A stretch of DNA of 47,762 nt, taken from assembly GCF_000962805.1 (NCBI RefSeq), contig NZ_JZTW01000026.1:1-47762 (forward strand). The letters are read 5' to 3'. How positions within the stretch are numbered: position 1 is the first letter of the stretch; each line of letters begins with the position of its first letter. Source of the DNA: Pseudarthrobacter chlorophenolicus. Its GTDB lineage: Bacteria; Actinomycetota; Actinomycetes; Actinomycetales; Micrococcaceae. This document shows, piece after piece, positions 1-8,399 of the stretch. A model generated the notes under the pieces. The model worked only from the letters and a program-made list of their open reading frames with translations, was not told where the DNA came from and searched no databases. The position numbers and the translations under genes were made by a program.

Positions 1-1428
1 ACCCACGTCCGCCGCGCCGTCGAGGAGGGCGCGGGCCAGACGGGGATCCGCCGGGATCCCGGCGAGTACCTTTCCGGCGGCGGTGGCATGGCCGTCCGGA
101 GTGACGGCACCGAGCTCGCGTAAGACTTCCATTGCCTCGTCCATGGCCTGCCGCGGCGGCGCGTCCGGCAACGCCAGGCCCTGGCCTCCGGGGGAACCCC
201 AGCAGGCCAGCGCCAGGGCGGCGCCGGCAAGGTCCGCCACCCTGATCTCCGGGGTGGCATGCGCGGGCGCCGCACCGAACGCCTGCTGGCTGTAGCAGCG
301 GACCACAACGCCGGGCCCCTGACGGGCGGCACGGCCCGCCCGCTGCTCCGCCGAGGCGCGTGAGCAGGACACGGTCACCAGCCCGGCCATGCCGCGGGCA
401 GCGTCGCGCCGGGGTTCCCTGGCCAGGCCGGAGTCAATCACCAGGCGGACCCCCGGCACCGTCAGCGACGATTCGGCAAGGTCCGTGGACACGATGATCC
501 TTGGTTTGCCGCCAGCCAAGCGGCCCGAAACTGCGCGGTCCTGTTCGGCGGCGCTGGCCTGGCCATGGAGTTCAAGGACGTCCACGGCGGCGCCCAGCCG
601 GTGCCGCAATCCGGCCGCCACGTGGGACACCTCGCGGGCGCCGGGGAGGAAGACCAGGGCATCGGACGAAGGGTCCGTGCGCAGGGCCCGCTCCTGGGCT
701 TCTGCTGCGGTGGTGGCGACGTGGTCCAGGAACGCGCGCGTCACCCCACGGTCATCCAGCCTGGACCCCGGGGCAGGATGCCAACGGACTTCCAGGGCGT
801 GGAGGACCGACGGCGAGTCCACCACGGGAGCCGGGGCGGCGCCGTCGGGGTCCCCCAACAGGGCCGCGAACCGGGCGGCCTCCACCGTGGCGGACATGGC
901 CACCACGTGCAGGTCGCCTCGCAATTGGCGCACCTCGGCGAGCATTCCCACCAGCAGGTCCGTTTCCAGGCCCCGTTCATGGACTTCGTCCAGCACGACG
1001 GCGGCAACCCCTGCCAGCCCGGGATCCGCCAGCAGGCGGCGAAGCAGGATGCCGGGGGTAACGAACTCGACGAGGGTTTCCGCTCCAGCCCGGCGCTCGC
1101 CGCGGACGGTGTAGCCCACCCTGCCGCCCAGTGGGCCGGAATCCAGGGCGGCCAGCCGCCGTGCGGCGGCACGGGCTGCGACCCGGCGCGGCTGGGTCAC
1201 CACAACGCGGCCTGTTCCGGCGGCCACGTTGGCCATCAGTGGTGGCAGCAGCGTCGTTTTACCGGTACCGGGAGGGGCCTGGACCACCGCGGCGGCGGAC
1301 GGGCCGCCGGCGTCGAGGGCCCTCAGGAGTTCAGGGAGGGACCGTGCAAAGGCCAGGCCCGCGCCGATGGCGGCGAGGTCAAAGGGGTGGATCTCACGGG
1401 TGGCGGACGGGCCGGAGGACAAACTCAC
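1..1428 (-). CDS. hrpB: ATP-dependent RNA helicase HrpB (partial, N-terminal 476 residues)
   Basis: DEAH/DExH-type helicase of the HrpB family, running off the left edge of the window, so only about 476 residues are present and the C-terminal HrpB domain is missing. From a GTG start at 1428 the frame is open to base 1. Walker A (PPGTGKTT) is at about residues 52-59, followed by TQPRRVAA (motif Ia) at 78-85, the DEVH box at 147-150 and the SAT motif at 179-181. The ATG a few bases upstream of the GTG is in another frame and stops after three codons. HrpB proteins are usually around 800-850 residues; their cellular role is poorly defined. Family assignment is firm, exact start less so. Confidence 0.9.
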   Translation of the reverse strand, partial: MSLSSGPSATREIHPFDLAAIGAGLAFARSLPELLRALDAGGPSAAAVVQAPPGTGKTTLLPPLMANVAAGTGRVVVTQPRRVAARAAARRLAALDSGPLGGRVGYTVRGERRAGAETLVEFVTPGILLRRLLADPGLAGVAAVVLDEVHERGLETDLLVGMLAEVRQLRGDLHVVAMSATVEAARFAALLGDPDGAAPAPVVDSPSVLHALEVRWHPAPGSRLDDRGVTRAFLDHVATTAAEAQERALRTDPSSDALVFLPGAREVSHVAAGLRHRLGAAVDVLELHGQASAAEQDRAVSGRLAGGKPRIIVSTDLAESSLTVPGVRLVIDSGLAREPRRDAARGMAGLVTVSCSRASAEQRAGRAARQGPGVVVRCYSQQAFGAAPAHATPEIRVADLAGAALALACWGSPGGQGLALPDAPPRQAMDEAMEVLRELGAVTPDGHATAAGKVLAGIPADPRLARALLDGAADVG

Positions 1429-1491
1429 CCGTCCATTCTGCCGCCCTGCAAAGACCCCCGCCGTTTTGCAGCGTAAACCCGGGACTGCAGG

Positions 1492-2124
1492 TCAAGGTTT
1501 GTTGTGGCCCTTGGCTTTGCCCTGGGGTGCTGTGACACCGGGCGGAGGACCGGGTTGCTGCTGTACGGCCGGAGCGGGAGCCGGCACGGCAGGAGCAGGT
1601 GCTTCGGGTACGGCCCCGGTGCCAGCTGAACCTGATGATGGCGTGCCGTCCGCGGACGGGGCGGCGTCCGCTGTGGGGGCCGTCCCAGCGGCAGCAGCGG
1701 TGCCGGCCGCCGCCGCCCGGGCCTCCAGTTGTCCGGTGATGTCCGCCCGCACCGCGCCCAGGGCACTCTCGATGCCGCGCAGCCGCGGGGCGGTGATCCG
1801 GCCGTCGAGGGCGGCACGGTCGAGGTCATCCTCGAGCCCGCGCACGGCAACCAGAGCGCCCTCAAGCCTGTTTTCCGCGGCCGCCTGGCTGATGCCCAGG
1901 ACCCGGATCTGGAAGCCCCGCAGGGTGGCCTGATCCGTGTCGCCGGCTTGCTGCCCTTGGTAGACAGCCATGGAGCCGGCTGTGAGGGCCGCAGCGATCA
2001 GCACGGCGATACCGCTGCGGAGCAGTGTGGAACGTGACAGGCGGCGGGGTCGCCGCCCTGGCAGCGGTGCGGCTGCCGGAAACGCAGCGGGGGCCTCACC
2101 GCCGGGCAGCAGTTCAGGCAGCAT
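1492..2124 (-). CDS. Single-pass membrane protein with Ala/Pro-rich tail, function unknown
   Basis: Not recognised. The 210-residue product begins MLPELLPGG, has a basic stretch (RRPRRLSRS) at about residues 24-32, then one membrane segment at about 36-54. A charged, probably helical region (65-140) follows, and the last 70 residues are a low-complexity Ala/Pro/Gly tail ending in KAKGHNKP. This layout suggests a cytoplasmic N-terminus and an extracytoplasmic, wall-spanning tail (inference). The start at 2124 was chosen because it overlaps the stop of the upstream gene by 11 bases (ATGCTGCCTGA), a translational-coupling arrangement. The same frame can be extended upstream to 2397, but that extension has the composition of an out-of-frame reading and lies under the neighbouring gene. 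Confidence 0.65.
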   Translation of the reverse strand: MLPELLPGGEAPAAFPAAAPLPGRRPRRLSRSTLLRSGIAVLIAAALTAGSMAVYQGQQAGDTDQATLRGFQIRVLGISQAAAENRLEGALVAVRGLEDDLDRAALDGRITAPRLRGIESALGAVRADITGQLEARAAAAGTAAAAGTAPTADAAPSADGTPSSGSAGTGAVPEAPAPAVPAPAPAVQQQPGPPPGVTAPQGKAKGHNKP

Positions 2125-2455
2125 GCCGGCCCCGGAGTGGGGCCAGGGACGCAGCAGGGCGCAGCGGCAGTGTGGAAACCCTTGCCGTAACCGGGGCGGC
2201 CGCGATGTCGGACAGAGCGGCGTCCGCGTGGGCACCGGCCTGCTGGCTGCGCCTGGTGGCGGCATGCCTGAGCACGCCCTGGACCGCCGCGCGCACCAAG
2301 ACCGCCGCGAGCTGCCCGATGCCCACGCCCAGCAGGACATGGCCGGCCACGTACTGTCCGCCCGGTGCTGCACCGCCGTGGGGGGCTGATGCCGCAATGG
2401 CTGCTCCGCCGGCAGTGAGCATCAGTGACCAGGCAACGCCGAATACTGCGCTCAT
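2114..2455 (-). CDS. Small two-helix membrane protein, function unknown
   Basis: Not recognised. The 113-residue product starts MSAVFGVAW and has two hydrophobic segments, roughly residues 1-22 and 36-60, separated by a Gly/Ala/Pro linker. The C-terminal half is Arg/Ala-rich and probably cytoplasmic. An ATG at 2470 would add five residues (MEAGA); I prefer 2455 because AGGAG lies directly upstream of it. The gene overlaps the start of the next minus-strand gene, so the two are probably one transcript. A duplicated 13-bp motif lies 26-59 bases upstream of this start, in the promoter position. Confidence 0.6.
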   Translation of the reverse strand: MSAVFGVAWSLMLTAGGAAIAASAPHGGAAPGGQYVAGHVLLGVGIGQLAAVLVRAAVQGVLRHAATRRSQQAGAHADAALSDIAAAPVTARVSTLPLRPAASLAPLRGRHAA

Positions 2456-2480
2456 TGCTCCTGCTTCCATCGTCCGCTAA

Positions 2481-2514
2481 TCAGCAAGCTTACGGTAATG
2501 CTCAGCAAGCTTAC
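2481..2514. promoter_or_regulatory. Tandem 13-bp direct repeat, probable operator
   Basis: The 13-mer TCAGCAAGCTTAC occurs at 2481-2493 and again at 2502-2514, start-to-start spacing 21 bp (two helical turns). Each copy has a near-palindromic core, GCAAGCTTAC against GTAAGCTTGC. It sits where the promoter of the minus-strand membrane-protein genes (start 2455) should be. Such spacing is typical of a regulator binding the same DNA face twice; MarR/PadR-type sites often carry AAGCTT-like cores, but no regulator is identified. Confidence 0.5.
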
Positions 2515-2566
2515 TACTCGGCTGTGCGGATGCAAGAACCCTGCAGGGAACCGGGACCAGGAGGCG

Positions 2567-2604
2567 GACGCAGCCCGCGCGGCAGTTGCTGCCCGGGCTG
2601 CGTC
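2567..2604 (-). terminator. GC-rich hairpin behind the flavin reductase gene
   Basis: Perfect 11-bp inverted repeat GACGCAGCCCG (2567-2577) / CGGGCTGCGTC (2594-2604) with a nested 5-bp stem GGCAG/CTGCC in the loop. On the minus strand it starts about 18 bases after the stop at 2622. There is no U-tract, as is common for actinobacterial terminator-like hairpins. Confidence 0.6.
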
Positions 2605-2621
2605 ATCATGGAGCGGAAGTG

Positions 2622-3134
2622 TCAGCTGGCGGCTTCGAGCAGGCGGGCCTGCGAAAGCCCGGCGTACCGCCCCTTGAAGAACAGCAGCGGCTCCGCATCG
2701 GTCCGTGCGCTCAGGTGCCGCACGCTGGCCACCACGATGGTGTGGTCGCCGCCGTCGTACTCCGCATGAAGTTCGCAGTCGATCCAGGCGAGGGCGTCGT
2801 CGAGGATGGGATTGCCCAGGGGCGAGGACGTGTGGCTGACACCGGCGAACTTGTCCGTTCCTGAGCGGGCAAACTGGCCGGCGAGGTGCTGGTGTTCGGC
2901 CGGGAGGATGTTCACCGTGAACGATCCTGCATTACGCAGGGCGGGCCACGTACTGGAGGTCCGGGCGGGGCTGAACGTGACCAGGGCGGGCTCCAGCGAC
3001 AGGGACGCGAAGGACTGGCAGGTAAACCCTGCGGGCCCCTGTGGTGTTGAGCTGGTAATTACCGTCAACCCGCTGGCGAAGGTTCCAAAAATATCGCGAA
3101 GCCGGCGGGGAGCAAGATCTGATGTGGCTGTCAT
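2622..3134 (-). CDS. Flavin reductase domain protein (reductase component of a two-component monooxygenase)
   Basis: A 170-residue flavin reductase-like (split-barrel FMN-binding) protein of the HpaC/HsaB/DszD type, which uses NAD(P)H to supply reduced flavin to a partner oxygenase. Family features include LRDIFGTFASGLTVIT near the N-terminus, the SFASLSLEP segment (about residues 41-49) with the adjacent run of small residues, a C-terminal HTIVVASV strand (about 130-137), and FFKGRYAGL near the end. Length is normal. The ATG at 3134 is preceded by GAGAGG at good spacing. It is divergent from the GlcD-like operon across a 347-bp spacer. No oxygenase is adjacent; the nearest candidate is the HsaA-like domain of the fusion gene at 12410-14314. 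That pairing is inference. Confidence 0.88.
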   Translation of the reverse strand: MTATSDLAPRRLRDIFGTFASGLTVITSSTPQGPAGFTCQSFASLSLEPALVTFSPARTSSTWPALRNAGSFTVNILPAEHQHLAGQFARSGTDKFAGVSHTSSPLGNPILDDALAWIDCELHAEYDGGDHTIVVASVRHLSARTDAEPLLFFKGRYAGLSQARLLEAAS

Positions 3135-3481
3135 TATTGGCCTCTCGTGTGGATCGTTACCTCACCAAACCATTACCCAAATCAATTCGACAAGCACCGC
3201 TGCAATGCACTGACGCGCACCGCAACGCAGCTTCATGCCGGTACCCGCGGCGTCATCTAGCGGCACTGTTACGCCGTTCATGACTGTTTCTTACCGCCCG
3301 TTGATCCGCGTGTCCTGCAATTTCGATTTGTTTATTCCGGTTTCTTCCAGGTTCGCGGCGCAGGGGCCAACAAAGCTAATTTCCCTTAGAACCGAATTGA
3401 AAAATGACGCTGCGGGGAAATTCCGTTTTCCCTTGCCGTCATATTCTTCCGCCATGCACCCGCCCCGAAAGAGATACCGGC
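3135..3481. other. Divergent intergenic region between flavin reductase and oxidase/transporter operon
   Basis: A 347-bp gap, less GC-rich than the flanking genes, between two divergent starts (3134 minus and 3482 plus), so promoters for both are expected here. I see no convincing gene. The only clear structure is the nested inverted repeat at 3404-3442. No -35/-10 pair stands out enough to call. Confidence 0.5.
3404..3442 (+). promoter_or_regulatory. Nested inverted repeat in the leader of the oxidase/transporter operon
   Basis: Outer arms ATGACG (3404-3409) and CGTCAT (3437-3442) and inner arms GGGAAA (3415-3420) and TTTCCC (3427-3432) share nearly the same centre (about 3423). This would give a two-stem hairpin or a symmetric protein site 40 bases ahead of the ATG at 3482. 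Stems are only 6 bp each, so chance is not excluded. Confidence 0.35.
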
Positions 3482-4918
3482 ATGACATCAGCAGAACCCG
3501 AAGCGCGGCCGCGCCCCACCCATCCGCAACGGGCCGTGGACTCATTCGTCCTGGAACTGTCCGCCCGCCACCCGGAAATCGAGGCGTTGGCCCCGGCGCC
3601 GGAAACCGGTCCCTACCGTTACGACGCCTCGACGGTTAAGACGGCAGGGCTCAACGCCGGGGCTGACGGTCCCGCCGTCGTCTTCCCCGCCAGCGCCGGC
3701 CAGGTGCAGCAGGTGGTGCGGCTTGCCGCTGAACTGGGCGTCACCGTGGTTCCCCGCGGCGCCGGCACCGGGCTGTCCGGCGGAGCCACCGCCGCCGCCG
3801 GACAGGTGGTGGTGTCCACCGAACGCCTGACGAAGGTCATCGAGATCTCGCCGCTCGACGAAGTGGCAGTGGTTGAACCAGGCATCATCAACGCTGAACT
3901 TAATACACGCCTGGCGTCGCACCGACTGTTCTATGCCCCAGATCCCGCCAGCTTCGACATCTCATCGATTGGCGGCAACATCGCCACCAACGCCGGCGGG
4001 CTGAGGTGCGCCAAGTATGGCGTGACCCGTGAATCCGTCCTGGCCCTCGAAGTCGTCCTCGCCGACGGAAGCCTGGTCAGCGTGGGGCACCGGTCCATCA
4101 AGGGCGTGACCGGGCTGGACCTGACGTCGCTGTTCGTCGGCTCGGAGGGGATCCTGGGAATCGTGGTCAGGGCCACCGTCCGGCTGCGGCCCATCCCGGT
4201 GGCCCGGAAAACCGTCACAGCGTTCTTTGACAGCACGGCAGCCGGGGCCAAGGGCCTCTCCGCCATCACCCTTTCCCCCGTCCGGCCCGCGGCCATCGAG
4301 TTCTTCGATACCCCCAGCCTGGACAACATCGACAGCCATTCCGGAACCGGCCTCCGCGGCCGCGGCGCCGCGCTGATCCTGATCGAACTCGACGGCTACG
4401 GCATTGAGGAACAGTCCACGGACCTTGCTGCCGCACTCACCGCCGCCGGCGGCCGGGTCGCCGTGGAATCGGACGACGACGGCGTGCGGCTCTGGGAACT
4501 GCGCCGCAGCGGACGCGGCCTTCCGCAGGACAAGTGGTACATCGGCGAGGACATTGCCGTTCCGAAGTCCCGGCTCCCCGAGGTCTACGCAGCTTTTCCG
4601 GCGCTGGAAGCACGGTTTGGCGTGGACATCTCCGCCGTATCGCATGCCGGGGACGGCAATCTCCACCCGCTGATCACCCTGGACAAGCGCCCCGGCGACG
4701 ACCCCTCCGCCCCACCGGCGGCACTGCAGGAGGCCGCCACCGAACTGGTCCGCGTGGCACTCTCGCTCGGCGGCACCGTCACCGGCGAACACGGCATCGG
4801 CAGCATCAAGCAGGACTGGGCCGCTCTGGAACTGTCCCCGCGGATCCGCCAGGCACAGCACGCCATCAAATCAGCGCTGGACCCGCACGCACTGCTCAAT
4901 CCCGGCAAAGCCATCTAG
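3482..4918 (+). CDS. GlcD-like FAD-linked oxidase (D-2-hydroxyacid/glycolate dehydrogenase family)
   Basis: A 478-residue PCMH-type FAD flavoprotein of the GlcD/D-lactate dehydrogenase family, expected to oxidise a 2-hydroxy acid to the 2-oxo acid. The FAD-binding half shows PRGAGTGLSGGA (about 91-102), GGNIATNAGG (164-173), KYGVTRE (178-184) and SEGILGIV (221-228). The C-terminal FAD-oxidase half has HAGDGNLHP (about 387-395) and GEHGIG (about 434-439), the family's metal/substrate region. The frame is open upstream to 3404, but those 26 residues are not family-like; I start at ATG 3482 (MTSAEPEAR). It is the first gene of an operon running to 11367. Together with the terminal aminotransferase it suggests hydroxy acid to oxo acid to amino acid interconversion of an imported substrate (inference). 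Confidence 0.88.
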   Translation: MTSAEPEARPRPTHPQRAVDSFVLELSARHPEIEALAPAPETGPYRYDASTVKTAGLNAGADGPAVVFPASAGQVQQVVRLAAELGVTVVPRGAGTGLSGGATAAAGQVVVSTERLTKVIEISPLDEVAVVEPGIINAELNTRLASHRLFYAPDPASFDISSIGGNIATNAGGLRCAKYGVTRESVLALEVVLADGSLVSVGHRSIKGVTGLDLTSLFVGSEGILGIVVRATVRLRPIPVARKTVTAFFDSTAAGAKGLSAITLSPVRPAAIEFFDTPSLDNIDSHSGTGLRGRGAALILIELDGYGIEEQSTDLAAALTAAGGRVAVESDDDGVRLWELRRSGRGLPQDKWYIGEDIAVPKSRLPEVYAAFPALEARFGVDISAVSHAGDGNLHPLITLDKRPGDDPSAPPAALQEAATELVRVALSLGGTVTGEHGIGSIKQDWAALELSPRIRQAQHAIKSALDPHALLNPGKAI

Positions 4919-4957
4919 CCCAGCGGGCCACCCACCACTTCCACCAGGAGAACTCCC

Positions 4958-6601
4958 ATGACCCCCATCGAATTCCGCCGCCGCGTCTTCCTCGCCGGCA
5001 TCACCGCCATCACCGGCTCCGCCGTCCTCACCGCATGCGGCGGCCCCGCGGCCACCAGCTCCGCCGACGCCGGAACCCCGGTTGACGGCGGAAACATCAC
5101 CTTCCTCATCCAGGGCTATGACACCGGCTGGGTCTCGAGCAAGACGTCCATTTCCAGCTACGAGGGCAACCTCTGGGGCCAGATCACGGACAAGCTGGTC
5201 TACGTCGACGACAAGGGCCAGCTCAGCCCCTGGGTCGCCGAAAGCTGGGAGGAACTCAACGGGGCCAAGGACTTCGTCCTGCACCTCAAGGACGGGGTGA
5301 CTTTCTCTGACGGGACACCCCTGGACGCGGCCGCCGTCGTGGCCAACCTCAACGCCTGGGCCAAGGGAGCCCCGGACCGCGGCGTCAGCAAGGTGGGCCT
5401 CTTCCCGTCCAGCAACTTCGTCAGTGCGGAAGCCGCGGACGCCAAGACGGTTAAGGTGTCCTTCTCCTCCCCCGCCCTGGGCTTCATCGCCACGCTCGCC
5501 TACCACGGCTGCATCCTCCTGTCCCCCAAGACCCTCGCCCTGCCGGTGGACGCCCAGGCTGACCTCGCACAGGAAATCGGCAGCGGCCCGTTCGTCCTCA
5601 AGTCCTGGAAGCAGGGCGACTCCTATGTGCTGGAGAAGCGCAAGGATTACAACTGGGGGCCGGCCGCCCTAGGCCACACCGGCCCGGCCCGGCTGGACAC
5701 CATCACCTACAAGGTCATCAAGGACACCTCGGTGCGGACCTCCACTGTGGCGTCCGGCCAGGCCGAGGTCGCCTTCAACGTGGAGCCGCAGGAAATCGAC
5801 ACCCTCAAAGCCCAGGGCTTCACTGTGGGAACACCCAAGTACCTGGGCTTCGTGGACGGCTTCCAGGTCAACACCCAGGCCTTCCCCACCAACGATCCCA
5901 GCGTCCGCCAGGCCATCCAGCACGGCATCGACCGTGAGGAGATCCGCAGCACCGTCTACACGGAGGACTGGGATGCGGCCACCACGTTCATCCAGGGCAA
6001 CGTCCCGGAGGCCGGGGACTACAGCAGTGCCTTCGCCTTCGATGCGGACAAGGCGAAGAAGCTGCTGGACGACGCCGGCTGGAAGCCCGGTCCCGACGGG
6101 TTCCGCGTGAAGGACGGCAAGGTCCTCGAGTTCCCGCTCACGCCCAACCCGTACGTCCCCTCCACCAAGGCCGAGGACGAGCTCATCGCCCAGCAGCTGG
6201 AGCGCATCGGCATCAAGGTCAACCTCAAGGTGGTGGACGTAGCCGGTTACGCCGCCATCCAGGCCAGCCGTCCGCCGCTGTTCCAGACTTCCCGCAGCTT
6301 CGTGGACGTGGGAACGGTGGCCGGCGTGCTGACCAGCCAGAACAACGGCGAAAACTGGTTCAACCTGGGCACCAGTGACCAGAAGCTCAACGACCTGTCC
6401 ACCGCGATCGCCAGCGCTTCTGACAGGGAATCCCGCAAAAAGGTGGCCGGCGACCTGCAGCAGTACGTCCTGGAACAGGGCTACTTCATCCCCCTCAACC
6501 AGCTGGTTCAGCGCCTGTACCTGATCTCGCCTTCCGTCAAGGGCGTCCAGTACAACGGCCTGGCGTACGCCAACTTCTACACTGCCTGGGTAGCCAAGTG
6601 A
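4958..6601 (+). CDS. Peptide/nickel-type ABC transporter substrate-binding lipoprotein (SBP family 5)
   Basis: A 547-residue extracytoplasmic solute-binding protein of family 5 (DppA/OppA/NikA fold). The N-terminus combines a twin-arginine-like motif (FRRRVFLAG, residues 6-14) with a lipobox ending in LTAC (Cys at about residue 27), suggesting a Tat-exported, lipid-anchored protein. Internal family signatures include WVAESWEE, FVLHLKDGVTFSDGTPLDA and the DPSVRQAIQHGIDREEI segment. It follows the oxidase by 39 bp with a good AGGAG Shine-Dalgarno, and its stop overlaps the start of the first permease. Substrate cannot be read from sequence; neighbours suggest an organic acid or peptide-like amino-acid derivative rather than generic oligopeptides. 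Confidence 0.92.
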   Translation: MTPIEFRRRVFLAGITAITGSAVLTACGGPAATSSADAGTPVDGGNITFLIQGYDTGWVSSKTSISSYEGNLWGQITDKLVYVDDKGQLSPWVAESWEELNGAKDFVLHLKDGVTFSDGTPLDAAAVVANLNAWAKGAPDRGVSKVGLFPSSNFVSAEAADAKTVKVSFSSPALGFIATLAYHGCILLSPKTLALPVDAQADLAQEIGSGPFVLKSWKQGDSYVLEKRKDYNWGPAALGHTGPARLDTITYKVIKDTSVRTSTVASGQAEVAFNVEPQEIDTLKAQGFTVGTPKYLGFVDGFQVNTQAFPTNDPSVRQAIQHGIDREEIRSTVYTEDWDAATTFIQGNVPEAGDYSSAFAFDADKAKKLLDDAGWKPGPDGFRVKDGKVLEFPLTPNPYVPSTKAEDELIAQQLERIGIKVNLKVVDVAGYAAIQASRPPLFQTSRSFVDVGTVAGVLTSQNNGENWFNLGTSDQKLNDLSTAIASASDRESRKKVAGDLQQYVLEQGYFIPLNQLVQRLYLISPSVKGVQYNGLAYANFYTAWVAK

Positions 6602-7551
6602 CCAGCGGCTATGGCCGCTTCGCCCTTGCCCGGGCCGGGCAGGCGGCAGTGGTGGTGCTCCTGGCCTATGTGCTGACGTTCCTGGTCATCAGTGTCCTGC
6701 CCGGTGACGCCATCACCAACTCGCTGCGCGACCCGCAGTCCGGCCTGAGCGAAGCCGACATCCAGCGGATCGTGCAGTACTACGGTTTGGACCAGCCGGT
6801 CCTCGTCCAGCTGGCGTTGTCGCTGGGCCGGTTCCTGACCGGCGAGCTTGGCTTCTCGCTGCAGTCCAACCTGCCGGTGGCCCAGATCGTGGGTGACGCC
6901 CTGCCGTCCACGCTCACCCTGGCCAGTACTGCCCTTGCCATCGCCGTGGTCTTCGCCATCGGCATCGCCTACGGCGCGCACTACGCTCCGCCCAGATGGG
7001 CCGGCGTCCTGCGTTCCATCCCATCCTTCTTCCTGTCCGTTCCCAATTTCGTGATCGGGCTGGTCCTGATCGAGCTCTTCGCGTTCCGGCTGCACGCCTT
7101 CACCACCACCGACCCGAACAGCGCCACGGCAACCCTGTTCGCGGCCGTCACCCTCGCCATCCCGGTCTCCGCTCCGCTTGCTGAAGTGCTGATCGCCAGC
7201 CTGGACCACGAATCCCGCCAGGAGTATGCACTCGTGGCACGCTCCCGGGGCCTGGCTGAAACACAGCTGTTCGCCCGTCACCTTGTGAAGCCGTCGGCGT
7301 TGCCTTCGGTGGCCATGGTGGCCCTCATCATGGGTGAGCTGCTGGGCGGGTCCGTCATCACCGAGACCATCTTCGGCCGCGACGGCATCGGCACCGTGGT
7401 CCAGAAAGCCGTCACGGGCGAGGACCAGCCGGTCCTGCAGGCGGTGGTGTCCCTGTCCGCCGTGGTCTTCGTGGCCGTGAACCTCGCCGCGGACCTCCTT
7501 ACCCCGTTGCTCGACCCGCGGGTCAACGTCAGAGAGGAAGCCAACGCATGA
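6598..7551 (+). CDS. ABC transporter permease, DppB/OppB type
   Basis: A 317-residue inner-membrane permease of the binding-protein-dependent family (DppB type), with an N-terminal helix (about 10-32), the usual extracytoplasmic segment containing DPQSGLSEADIQRIVQYYGL, and five further hydrophobic segments. The cytoplasmic EAA-type loop appears as EYALVARSRGLAETQLFARH near residues 208-227. The start is GTG at 6598, overlapping the binding-protein stop by four bases (GTGA), and the gene overlaps the next permease by four bases. It is expected to pair with the 7548-8399 permease as a heterodimeric channel. Confidence 0.92.
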   Translation: MTSGYGRFALARAGQAAVVVLLAYVLTFLVISVLPGDAITNSLRDPQSGLSEADIQRIVQYYGLDQPVLVQLALSLGRFLTGELGFSLQSNLPVAQIVGDALPSTLTLASTALAIAVVFAIGIAYGAHYAPPRWAGVLRSIPSFFLSVPNFVIGLVLIELFAFRLHAFTTTDPNSATATLFAAVTLAIPVSAPLAEVLIASLDHESRQEYALVARSRGLAETQLFARHLVKPSALPSVAMVALIMGELLGGSVITETIFGRDGIGTVVQKAVTGEDQPVLQAVVSLSAVVFVAVNLAADLLTPLLDPRVNVREEANA

Positions 7552-8399
7552 GCGCGGACCTGAACTTCGCCCGGCTCCGCAGCGCCGGGGCCGCCTCCCT
7601 CCGCACCCGGGCCGGCGTTCCACCCACGGTGCTCGTGTCCTTCCTTGTGGTACTGGTGGTGGTGCTGTGGTCGCTCTTCCCGTCACTGTTTACCGGTTAC
7701 AGTCCCGTCAACGGTGACACCGGCAGCAAGCTCGACGCGCCAAGCCTGCAGCACTGGTTCGGCACCGACTACCTGGGGCGGGACCAGTACGCCCGGGTGG
7801 TCTACGGAACGGCCTCCTCGGTTACCAGCGCCCTCGTCGCGGTGGCCATTGGCCTGCTGGTGGGCAGCGCCATCGGCCTGGCCAGCGGGTTCCGCGGCGG
7901 CTGGCTGGATTCGACCCTTGGCAGGCTTGTGGACATGCTCCTGGCCATCCCCGGTTTCCTGCTGGCCGTGGTGATCGTCAGTTCGCTGGGCTTCCAGACC
8001 ATCAACGCCGCGATCGCCACCGGGGTATCCGCCGTGGCCGTGTTCGCCCGGCTCATGCGGGCGGAGGTCATCCGGGTCCGCCGCTCGGCGTTCGTGGAAG
8101 CGTCCTACCTGGAGGGCGGCAACAGGCTCCAGGCATTGCTGACCCATGTCCTGCCCAATGCCTACCGTTCGGTGCTGGTGCTGGCGGTGCTGCAGTTTGG
8201 AACGTCCATCCTCGTCATCGCCTCCCTGGCCTTCCTGGGCTACGGTGATCCGCCCCCATCCTCGGACTGGGGCCTGCTGGTGGCCTCGGGCAAAACCTAC
8301 GTCACCGCGCCGTGGCTGGTCTACGCCCCGGCCCTGGTGATTGTGGCCACGGTCCTCTCCATCAACCGCATCAGCCGGTGGCTCAGGAACAGCAAATGA
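7548..8399 (+). CDS. ABC transporter permease, DppC/OppC type
   Basis: A 283-residue permease of the DppC class. The N-terminal helix (about 26-45) is followed by the DppC-type extracytoplasmic signature HWFGTDYLGRDQYARVVYG (about 66-84), then several membrane segments. The EAA loop is seen as EASYLEGGNRLQALLTHVLPN at about residues 184-204, and SLAFLGYGDPPPSSDWG is the conserved late motif. It starts with an ATGA overlap after the upstream permease and ends with an ATGA overlap into the ATPase gene, so the four transporter genes are translationally linked. Confidence 0.92.
   Translation: MSADLNFARLRSAGAASLRTRAGVPPTVLVSFLVVLVVVLWSLFPSLFTGYSPVNGDTGSKLDAPSLQHWFGTDYLGRDQYARVVYGTASSVTSALVAVAIGLLVGSAIGLASGFRGGWLDSTLGRLVDMLLAIPGFLLAVVIVSSLGFQTINAAIATGVSAVAVFARLMRAEVIRVRRSAFVEASYLEGGNRLQALLTHVLPNAYRSVLVLAVLQFGTSILVIASLAFLGYGDPPPSSDWGLLVASGKTYVTAPWLVYAPALVIVATVLSINRISRWLRNSK

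Noticed and set aside
389..1476. Overlapping plus-strand open frames at the left edge
   Set aside because: The minus strand here carries the HrpB helicase with Walker A and DEVH motifs, so these are shadows.
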